Assembly: GCA_966210515.1 (NCBI GenBank)
Contig: CBIHLM010000007.1
Span: 27,659-91,658 of the forward strand
Origin: Paradesertivirga sp966210515
GTDB taxonomy: Bacteria > Bacteroidota > Bacteroidia > Sphingobacteriales > Sphingobacteriaceae
Length of the DNA: 64,000 nt
Reading direction: 5' to 3'
The translations under genes were made by a program, and so were the position numbers. The notes below the pieces were generated by a model. The model made no database searches and had not been told where the DNA came from. It worked only from the letters and a program-made list of their open reading frames with translations. Shown here piece after piece: positions 54,201-60,879 of this stretch; the first letter of the stretch is position 1; each line of letters begins with the position of its first letter.

Positions 54201-55388
54201 CCAGCAGGAGGTAGAGTGAGCGTTGAGTTGCATGGGGCGCCACATCCGGAGGGTGATGAGTTTTTACTAGAGCTTAAAGTTATAGATTCGGGAATCGGTA
54301 TTCCGCAAGATAAGCAAGAGTTGATCTTTGAACGGTTCTTTCAAAATGAAACGTCCTCTGCCATTATCAATCAGGGAACCGGAATAGGCCTTTCGATTAC
54401 TAAAGAGTTTGCGAAGATGCATGGCGGAGAGGTAATTGTTGAAAGTGACCCTGGTTTGAGAACTTGTTTTACTGTCCGCCTGTTACTGTCCTCTTCGGAA
54501 ATTTCAGAGCATGATATACAGGAAGATCTGGAAAATGTGGCTTTTGAAAATGATGACGAGATATCCGAACCAACAGCTGAAATAAAATCGCTTGAAAGTG
54601 ACATCCGTAAAAAAAATGCGCCTCTTGTTTTGTTGGTTGAGGATAATGAGGACTTTAGATTTTATCTTAAGGATAACTTAAAATCCTCTTTTAAAATTTT
54701 AGAAGCTTCGAATGGCAAGGAAGGGTGGCAGAAGGCGCTTGCTCTGCATCCACAATTGGTTGTAAGTGATATAAGTATGCCCGAAATGAATGGTATTGAG
54801 TTGTGCAAAAAGTTAAAATCAGATAAACGGACGAAACATATCCCGATCATTTTATTAACCGCTTTAACCGCCGAAGATGAACAGTTAAGAGGACTGGAAA
54901 CAGGTGCGAGTGATTACATGACCAAGCCTTTTAATTTTGAAATTTTACATTCTAAAATCAAGAATTTACTTAATCTTCACCAAACGTTAAAAAAAACGTA
55001 TTCCAAGCATATCAACATTCAATCCCCAGAAATGGAGGTCGAATCGGATGATGTGAAATTTCTTAACACGGTATTACTTTACATAGAAGAGAACCTCCAT
55101 AATCAGCAATTATCTGTTGAAGATTTGAGTAAACATGTGGGTATGAGCAGGGTTTCGTTGTATAGAAGATGTTTAAACGTAACCGGTAAAACACCCGTTG
55201 ACTTTATCAGATCTATTAAGTTAGAAAAAGCCGTTTTATTAATGGAAAAAAGCAATAAAACTATTGCCGAGATTTGCTATATGGTTGGTTTTAGTACTCC
55301 AAATTATTTTGCTAAATCGTTTAAAGCAAAGTATAATATGCTTCCGTCTGAGTATATGGCGGCAAAAAAAAAACCGGGAATACGATGA
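51210..55388 (+). CDS. Hybrid two-component system (HTCS) sensor-regulator
   Basis: A 1392-residue single-protein signalling system. Signal peptide to LLAQ (about residue 20); periplasmic beta-propellers of repeated WIGT-type blades (about 25-720); Y_Y_Y domain (about 725-800, IVYKYNLEGFDKRWL); membrane span about 806-825. The cytoplasmic kinase has His876 in NLSHEFRTPISLIL and ATPase boxes LLSNAFKFTPAGG and DSGIGIP. The receiver (about 1138-1250) has Asp1187 in VVSDISMPEMNG and Lys in YMTKPF. An AraC-type HTH domain (about 1290-1388) closes it with MVGFSTPNYFAKSFKAKY. It binds an oligosaccharide in the periplasm and switches on the locus. It is the only regulator in the locus. All key residues are present. 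Confidence 0.97.
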   Translation: MFRVLTFISTFILCNSLLAQENSYQFSHLDISNGLSDNQVNTIYKDHKGFMWFGTMAGLNRYDGYEFKVFKHDSRDSTSLPDDYVTNIFEGPEKRLWFKCNGGFSIYDPSTEKFERFQDRHFKKYKLPGGYLKEIKTDNRGKYYFYIDYQGIFCYDEKSNTTQYVHKNGITNAFYSHQISDFVADIHGALWIIYTNGVLDKFDLNQRRVTNRYFTINKRFGGREDYYSISHDSKGNVFIYSTANPFGLYCLDAASNKFRYFGKKPDNSGLSSNNVTNIIEGNDGDIWIGTDHGGINILDVQTSKINYILANEDDPRGLRQNSFGAFYKDNNGIIWIGTFKKGICYYHKSVFNFPRNQYFTGKKSIYKDVNAFAEDNSGNLWIGTNGAGLVHLNRSTGELKIFRNNPSNNNSLSSDIIVSLYIDHSGLLWIGTYLGGLNSFDGKTFTHYKRTNHPASLSDNRVYAILEDSFNRLWVGTLYGGLDLFDPASKSFRHFNPSVKNTLNSYFVSSLYQDRNKNVWIGTTQGLSMLSSRDNKFTHYSYNDKDTNSLVHNSINSIVEDSRGWIWIGTREGISIFNPKTKIFKNLNYRVGLPENHVFEMAEDEYHNIWYSSRNGLYKVSVVPSGKSYQFRYNTYNESDGLQSRQFNLNAVCKTKAGELIFGGPNGFNIFRSGQIRYDQRPSLLVMTGLEMFNHNINVGERVDNHIILPKTITELDALTLNYKENIFSLKFALLNYFNNQKIVYKYNLEGFDKRWLTVPAEMRKATFTNLDPGEYMFHVKAFSGDSPVALAETHLKITILPPFWRTTWAYVLYVLATVFLLLAVRNRGIKRLKKEFALAQERIQSRQLREQERKEAERLHELDLLKIKFLTNLSHEFRTPISLILAPVEKLLNESKEKQRNGQLSMIKRNARRLLNLVNQLLDFRKMEEHELRLNTSEGEIVSFIKDATDSFFDLAERKQIRLDFSSTVKKLYVLFDHDKVERILFNLLSNAFKFTPAGGRVSVELHGAPHPEGDEFLLELKVIDSGIGIPQDKQELIFERFFQNETSSAIINQGTGIGLSITKEFAKMHGGEVIVESDPGLRTCFTVRLLLSSSEISEHDIQEDLENVAFENDDEISEPTAEIKSLESDIRKKNAPLVLLVEDNEDFRFYLKDNLKSSFKILEASNGKEGWQKALALHPQLVVSDISMPEMNGIELCKKLKSDKRTKHIPIILLTALTAEDEQLRGLETGASDYMTKPFNFEILHSKIKNLLNLHQTLKKTYSKHINIQSPEMEVESDDVKFLNTVLLYIEENLHNQQLSVEDLSKHVGMSRVSLYRRCLNVTGKTPVDFIRSIKLEKAVLLMEKSNKTIAEICYMVGFSTPNYFAKSFKAKYNMLPSEYMAAKKKPGIR

Positions 55389-55407
55389 GTAGAGGGTTTT
55401 TATCAGG

Positions 55408-55454
55408 AAAAAAAGAGTCGTGATTGATAGCTCATTAACAGCCAAACGACTCTT
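55408..55454. terminator. Bidirectional hairpin terminator between HTCS and receiver remnant
   Basis: A 9-bp perfect stem AAGAGTCGT (55413-55421) / ACGACTCTT (55446-55454). On the minus strand it is followed by a run of seven Ts (55414-55408), giving a strong terminator for the minus-strand remnant; on the plus strand the tail is CTATTTTG, which is weaker. Confidence 0.75.
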
Positions 55455-55676
55455 CTATTTTGTTCGGGTTACTTCCGTAATTTCCTTTAGAATAACCATC
55501 AGATCTTCCGTTTTAAACAGTTTAGACATATAGCTATCCATTCCAGCGTCGATACATTTCAAACGGTCCTCAGCCAGCGCATTGGCAGTCGCTACAATCT
55601 TCGGTTGATGAGCACACCTTTTTCTAATCTCAATAGTCGCCTCGATTCCATCCAGTTCGGGCATTTGCATATCCAT
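55455..55676 (-). pseudogene. C-terminal remnant of a response-regulator receiver domain
   Basis: The 73-codon frame reads MDMQMPELDGIEATIEIRK, VATANALAEDRLKCIDAG and MDSYMSKLFKTEDLMVIL. That is the second half of a receiver domain from the phosphoacceptor Asp onward, as found at the end of hybrid histidine kinases. The first 50 or so residues (acidic pocket, first strands) are missing, and upstream sequence on the same strand is not receiver-like. The conserved Lys-Pro of the KPF motif has become Lys-Leu, and the usual VAMTA lacks its Met. It is a decayed end of a lost gene, still carrying its terminator. Confidence 0.72.
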
Positions 55677-56145
55677 CCGACTAAATATAAATTATATGAT
55701 AAATTGGAAATTTAACTTCTTATGCTACCGGTGCAGGCGAACCTACCGTAGTTTGAAGTATTTTGGTTAACAAAAGTTGCCACCTCTTTAACATTTGAAG
55801 CGTTCGCGGTTTTAAATGCAAGTTATATTTGTCTCATAAGTAAGTTAAGTTTGATAGCAGAGCGAGGTAAATGAGAAATAATTTACAATAGTTTGAGAAT
55901 CGATTTTAAGATGCAGATTATGCTTAGTTAGCTTTCGGTTCTCAGACGAAGGGCTGTTTAAAACTATTAAAAGAATACCTATAAACGAATATGCATCAGG
56001 CAAATTTCAGCGTAACCAGCGAAATAAGTCACCTGTAAACTATTTAAGAAACTTAAAAATAGCTTTGATGCTCTAGGTAGTAATTACAGCATTAGCCCGG
56101 AACGTTAATCTTTATACTAACGCAAATATTGCCTTAATTTTATTT
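55677..56145. other. Gene-free region before the exported-protein/TonB operon
   Basis: About 470 AT-rich bases without a gene. Two -7-like elements on the plus strand are seen, TATATTTG at 55824-55831 and TAAGTTTG at 55846-55853. A TTTG at 55794 is 26 bases before the first, the same non-standard spacing seen upstream of the GH31 gene. They would give a leader of about 290 bases before the 56146 gene. No riboswitch or repeat was recognised. Confidence 0.35.
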
Positions 56146-56886
56146 ATGAATTTAACCCATACATTGTTGCTCGGTACAGTTTTAGCAACAGTTGTTTGTA
56201 AGCCTGCACGTTCACAAGTTAACGATAGTGCATTTGTTGCACGTGTGTCAGCAAATATTACCGAGTATTTTACCGCCTCGCTCGCGAAGGGGGCTCCTAT
56301 TTATAACGGAAAAGTGTATTATCGTACACATCCGAGATTCATTAATGGTGGACATGCTTTTTTTCTGACTTCCCAATACCAACCCGGAACAGTTATTTAT
56401 GAGGGATATACTTATCGTAGTGCCGAACTTATGTATGATATTATACGAGGTGAGTTGTTGTTGCTGCACTTTGACAAAGTAACAGATATAGTCCTCGACC
56501 CTGAAAAAGTTGATGCTTTTTCGTTTCTGGGACATAATTACATCAATATAGAGGACGCCGAAGCTAAAGAAAATAACCTTTCAGCCGGATACTATGACGT
56601 CCTGTATCAGGGTAAAATCTCTTTGCTGGTAAAAAGATCAAAAATGGTAACTGAAAGGATCACTCAGGCAGATGTAGAGCGATCGGTTTCTCAGCGTAAT
56701 CGGTATTATCTTTTAAAGGATTCGGTTTATACCGTGTTGAAAAATAAAAAGAGCCTAACCAAGCTGCTCAAATCTACCCAAAGCCAAAATCAACAGTACA
56801 TAAAAAACAATCAGCTCAACTTCCGTAAGGACGAGGAAAACGCAGTGCTTAATCTGGTCCGGTATCACGATTCAATCACGAAATAA
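56146..56886 (+). CDS. Exported protein of unknown function heading a TonB-receptor operon
   Basis: A 246-residue protein with a signal peptide (hydrophobic core LLLGTVLATVVC, cleavage near ARSQ, about residue 24) and no lipobox in a convincing position. I do not recognise a family. The mature part is a mixed alpha/beta domain with several aromatic strands (GKVYYRTHPRFINGGHAFF, GYTYRSAELMYDIIRGELLL) and ends in a charged, helical stretch of about 80 residues (LKNKKSLTKLLKSTQSQNQQ). Its stop is directly followed by the TonB receptor start with no gap, so the two are translationally linked. A periplasmic or outer-membrane partner of that receptor is the likely role. Confidence 0.75.
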   Translation: MNLTHTLLLGTVLATVVCKPARSQVNDSAFVARVSANITEYFTASLAKGAPIYNGKVYYRTHPRFINGGHAFFLTSQYQPGTVIYEGYTYRSAELMYDIIRGELLLLHFDKVTDIVLDPEKVDAFSFLGHNYINIEDAEAKENNLSAGYYDVLYQGKISLLVKRSKMVTERITQADVERSVSQRNRYYLLKDSVYTVLKNKKSLTKLLKSTQSQNQQYIKNNQLNFRKDEENAVLNLVRYHDSITK

Positions 56887-59652
56887 ATGAAACAGTTCCT
56901 GATAATTTTTATTTCGATTTCGCTGGCGGTATTAAATGCGAATGCTCAAACTGCTGCAAAATATGTAGATATTCATTTAGATAACAAGCCTCTGGTAGAT
57001 CTCGTGAAACATATTGAAGCCCAAACAGACTATCACTTTTACTATGACAATATGGTTTTTGATAGTTTGAAGGTGAGCGTGGATCTTACTTCGGCTTCAG
57101 TTGGCGAGGTGTTGGAAAAGGCATTCAATAATACAGCATATCGCTATTCTATTTACGAGAATTTTATTTTCCTTACCAGGGAAAAGCAAATAATTACCAG
57201 TCTGCCGACCCAATTTCAACCGCAAAAGGGCAAAGAAACGTTGCTTCCGACCGGTGCCTCTCTGGCCGATCTTGCTCCGGAAAAGAATAGTTTGCCTGCA
57301 ACCCTCGAAAACAAAGTATATACCATTGGAAATAAATCTGGTGGAGATAAGGTCAATGCTACTTTAGCGGGCTATGTTAGAAGTTCTAAAACAGGTGAGC
57401 CCGTTTCCGGCGTGGCTATATTCACAGGGAAACCCAAAGTAGGCGCGGTTACAGATCTGTATGGATTTTATTCTCTGAGTTTGCCAAAAGGGCATCACGA
57501 ACTAAGTATCCGGGCCGTGGGTTTTAGAGATACCCGCCGGCAAATTCTGCTGGAGGGGGATGGTAAGCTGGATATTAATGTGAATGAGCAAATGCTTTCA
57601 TTAAGAGAAGTGATAATCACAGCCGACAAAGCTTCCAACATCCGGCGTACGCAAATGGGTGTTGAAAAGCTGGATATTAAAACTATAAAACAAGTGCCTA
57701 CAGTTTTTGGCGAAGCCGATGTTTTAAGAGTGGTTTTAACCTTGCCGGGAGTAAAGTCTGTAGGCGAGTCGAGCACTGGCTTTAATGTTCGCGGTGGGGC
57801 TGTTGATCAGAACCTGATTTTGTATAACGAAGCTACAGTTTATAATCCCTCCCATTTCTTTGGTTTCTTTTCGGCTTTTAATCCAGAAGTAATTAAAGAT
57901 ATACAGTTATACAAAAGCAGTATTCCTGCAAAGTACGGAGGGCGATTATCGTCTGTGCTCGAACTTACTTCCCGCGAAGGGAATAAAAAAGAATTTAATG
58001 GAACTGCCGGTTTGGGCTTAATTACCAGTCGATTAAATATTGAAGGACCCATTATCAAGGATAAAACCTCGTTCATTTTTGGCGGACGTACAACTTATTC
58101 CAATTGGATAATGGACCTGTTGCCACAGAAATCGGGCTACCGCGATGCAAGTGCCAGCTTTTATGATCTTAACCTGAATTTAAGTCACCAGCAAAACGCT
58201 AAAAATAGTTTTTACTTTACAGGATATTTAAGTAAAGATAAATCTAATCTGAGTACCGATACCACTTTTCGTTATCTTAATGAAAATTTGGCTTTGAGGT
58301 GGAAACATAGTTTTCATAACAAGCTTAATAGCATTCTTTCTACAGGTATTGATCGTTATCAGTATAACAATTATAGTAACTATAACGAGGATATTGATTA
58401 TCGGTTGAAATTCAGCATTCAGCAAACTAATGTTAAACTCAATTTTAACTACTACCCTAATCCGAAGCAAAGCCTTGAATTCGGGTTTAGTTCTATTTAT
58501 TATGTAAGTAAACCTGGTTCATTACAGCCTTACAGTGAAAAATCGCTGGTTATTGCTGATGCCCTGCCTGGAGAGCAGGCTCTTGAAAGTGCTGTGTTTG
58601 TGGAGGATCGTTACGATGTTACAAAGTGGTTAACCTTAAACGCCGGGTTACGATATTCGCTGTTTAATAGTCTGGGGCCGGCAAATGTCAATCTTTATCC
58701 CGATGGATTTGCAAAGAGTGATGCCAACCTTGCAGAAGTTAAAAGTTACAGTAAGGGCGACATCGCTAAAACCTATCAGGGACCCGAATATCGTTTAGGT
58801 GCCCGTTTTGCTATAACAAGTGATTTTTCATTCAAGGCGAGCTATAATTCGCTGCGGCAATACATTCATATGCTCACTAATACAACTTCTATTTCTCCTA
58901 CAGATGTTTGGAAGCTTAGCGATAGGAATATACGTCCGCAAACCGGTAATCAGTTGTCGGTTGGTTTGTATAAAAACTTTAAACACAATACGATCGAAAC
59001 ATCTGTCGAGGGCTATCAGAAAGAGATGAACGATTATCTTGATTATAAAAGTGGCGCTGTGCTAATCCTCAATCATAAAATTGAACAGGATGTATTGCCA
59101 ACGCAGGGCAAAGCTTATGGTGTTGAGTTTATGGTGAAGAAGTTAACCGGAAAGCTGAATGGCTGGGTGAGCTACACCTACAGCCGGACCAAGTTGAAAA
59201 CCGAAGATAAAACCGGAGCTAATTCTATCAATGAGGGAAACTACTATCCGTCCAATTACGATAAACCACATGATTTTACGCTGATTGGAAACTATCGTTT
59301 ATCGCACAGGGTAAGTGTATCGGTAAATACAACCTACAGCACTGGTCGTCCGATTACCTTGCCTGTTGGCAAATATTACTATATGGGCGGGCAACGGGTT
59401 TTTTACTCCAACAGAAACGAATATCGCATACCTGATTATTTCAGATCTGATTTTTCGCTGAATGTCCTTGGTAACCACAAATTAAAACAGTTTTCCCACA
59501 ATTCGTGGACTTTCGGGGTGTACAACCTTACCGGTCGTAAAAATGCCTTCTCAACCTATTTCGCATCAGAGAACGGCCGGCTAAATGGTTATAAATTGTC
59601 CATTTTCGGAACTGCTATACCCTTCGTTAATTACAATATCCGATTCAAATGA
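56887..59652 (+). CDS. TonB-dependent receptor with STN and carboxypeptidase-regulatory-like domains
   Basis: A 921-residue outer-membrane protein. The signal peptide ends at ANAQT (about residue 21). An STN-type domain (about 28-95, DIHLDNKPLVDLVKHIEAQT) is the module that lets receptors signal to a FecR-type anti-sigma factor. A linker leads to a carboxypeptidase-regulatory-like domain (about 160-240, LAGYVRSSKTGEPVSGVAIF), then a plug (about 250-360, PTVFGEADVLRVVLTLPGVK) and the barrel. No FecR or ECF sigma gene is in the window, so any signalling partner lies elsewhere. The substrate is unknown; the partners are the unknown exported protein upstream and the DUF4249 and MG2-like proteins downstream. 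Confidence 0.9.
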   Translation: MKQFLIIFISISLAVLNANAQTAAKYVDIHLDNKPLVDLVKHIEAQTDYHFYYDNMVFDSLKVSVDLTSASVGEVLEKAFNNTAYRYSIYENFIFLTREKQIITSLPTQFQPQKGKETLLPTGASLADLAPEKNSLPATLENKVYTIGNKSGGDKVNATLAGYVRSSKTGEPVSGVAIFTGKPKVGAVTDLYGFYSLSLPKGHHELSIRAVGFRDTRRQILLEGDGKLDINVNEQMLSLREVIITADKASNIRRTQMGVEKLDIKTIKQVPTVFGEADVLRVVLTLPGVKSVGESSTGFNVRGGAVDQNLILYNEATVYNPSHFFGFFSAFNPEVIKDIQLYKSSIPAKYGGRLSSVLELTSREGNKKEFNGTAGLGLITSRLNIEGPIIKDKTSFIFGGRTTYSNWIMDLLPQKSGYRDASASFYDLNLNLSHQQNAKNSFYFTGYLSKDKSNLSTDTTFRYLNENLALRWKHSFHNKLNSILSTGIDRYQYNNYSNYNEDIDYRLKFSIQQTNVKLNFNYYPNPKQSLEFGFSSIYYVSKPGSLQPYSEKSLVIADALPGEQALESAVFVEDRYDVTKWLTLNAGLRYSLFNSLGPANVNLYPDGFAKSDANLAEVKSYSKGDIAKTYQGPEYRLGARFAITSDFSFKASYNSLRQYIHMLTNTTSISPTDVWKLSDRNIRPQTGNQLSVGLYKNFKHNTIETSVEGYQKEMNDYLDYKSGAVLILNHKIEQDVLPTQGKAYGVEFMVKKLTGKLNGWVSYTYSRTKLKTEDKTGANSINEGNYYPSNYDKPHDFTLIGNYRLSHRVSVSVNTTYSTGRPITLPVGKYYYMGGQRVFYSNRNEYRIPDYFRSDFSLNVLGNHKLKQFSHNSWTFGVYNLTGRKNAFSTYFASENGRLNGYKLSIFGTAIPFVNYNIRFK

Positions 59653-59656
59653 GACC

Positions 59657-59707
59657 ATCATGTGCATTGCACACAAACGGCGATGAACAAAAACTGCTGC
59701 ACATGAT
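59657..59707. repeat. Inverted repeat between TonB receptor and DUF4249 genes
   Basis: ATCATGTGCA (59657-59666) and TGCACATGAT (59698-59707) are perfect 10-bp arms around a 31-base spacer, filling most of the 88-base gap. It could be a hairpin in the operon mRNA or an operator. Confidence 0.45.
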
Positions 59708-59740
59708 AGCTTCATTACCATTAAAAAACAAATTATTTAA

Positions 59741-60868
59741 ATGAAAAACCTTTGTATTTATATCAGCTTGCTTTGCCTTAGTTTATTTGCCTGCAAAGAT
59801 CCTTATAAACCAGAAGTTGATGCACGTAATAAAAACCTGCTGGTTGTTGAAGGCTATATTCATATTGGTGGTTCTACTACCATTCGCGTTAACCGCACAG
59901 TAGACGTAGCTGTTACAAGTACACTCGCCCCGGAGGCGAAGGCTGAAGTCGCCATAGAGACTGCAGATGGCGCAGTACTGGTTGGTGGAATTTCCAACGC
60001 TCAGGGTACTTGTGTTTTAAATACGTTTAATTTGAGTGTCAATAAGCAATACCGCTTACGAATTACTACTTCAAATGGCAAGATCTATCGATCTGAAGCG
60101 TTGACTTGTAAAGTAACTCCTGCATTAGATAGTTTGAATTTCGGGATAGAAAATGGAGGATTTCAGGTATACGTCAATACTCATGATGATTCCAATAATA
60201 CCCGTTATTACACCTGGGATTATGACGAAACCTGGGAAATTCACTCAGCCTTTCCATCTTATTTCGAGGTCAAAGACAATAGAATAATTAGTCGGGATGC
60301 AAGCATTAATATCAGTCGCTGTTGGGTAAATGCCAGCTCTAGCCGGATTATACTGGGTACGTCTGAACGTCTCCTTGCCGACAAAATCTCCCGGGCTCCA
60401 ATAATTTTTATTAAAGGTAATACTGAACGGGTTGCAGAACAATATAGCATTCAGGTGCGTCAGTATGGGTTAACAAAAGAGGCTTACCTGTACCTGGATA
60501 ATATGCGGAAAAACACCGACCAGATCGGCGGTATCTTTGACCCGCAGCCTTCTGAGTTAAAAGGGAACATGGTGTGTGTCTCTGATCCGGCAGAGGCGGT
60601 TATTGGTTTTATAAGTGCCGGCACGGTGGTTCAGAAACGTTTGTTTATAAGCAAGTCTGATAAACCCGCAATCAACAGGGAGTGGATGTTCCTGCATTCC
60701 TGTGAACGCTTTTTTGTAAAAACTGGAGATGTTCTCAGCAGCGGTAGTCTGATTATACAAGCAAGTGCAAATGAAAAGGGGGAGGAAGGCTATGATATGG
60801 CTACCAGAACATGCATTGATTGCCGCTTTCTGGGATCAGATATTAAACCATCTTACTGGCCAAACTAA
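59741..60868 (+). CDS. DUF4249 domain lipoprotein
   Basis: A 375-residue lipoprotein with lipobox SLFAC (Cys18) followed by KDPYKPEVDARNKNLLVVEG, the standard N-terminus of DUF4249 proteins. The family begins with an Ig-like/TTR-like domain (about 30-130, SNAQGTCVLNTFNLSV) and ends with a conserved cysteine-containing C-terminus (TRTCIDCRF). Function is unknown; DUF4249 genes usually stand next to a TonB receptor in Bacteroidota, so a surface-exposed accessory subunit is inferred. It lies 88 bases after the receptor and 11 bases before the MG2-like gene. Confidence 0.9.
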   Translation: MKNLCIYISLLCLSLFACKDPYKPEVDARNKNLLVVEGYIHIGGSTTIRVNRTVDVAVTSTLAPEAKAEVAIETADGAVLVGGISNAQGTCVLNTFNLSVNKQYRLRITTSNGKIYRSEALTCKVTPALDSLNFGIENGGFQVYVNTHDDSNNTRYYTWDYDETWEIHSAFPSYFEVKDNRIISRDASINISRCWVNASSSRIILGTSERLLADKISRAPIIFIKGNTERVAEQYSIQVRQYGLTKEAYLYLDNMRKNTDQIGGIFDPQPSELKGNMVCVSDPAEAVIGFISAGTVVQKRLFISKSDKPAINREWMFLHSCERFFVKTGDVLSSGSLIIQASANEKGEEGYDMATRTCIDCRFLGSDIKPSYWPN

Positions 60869-60879
60869 CCTCCGCTTTT

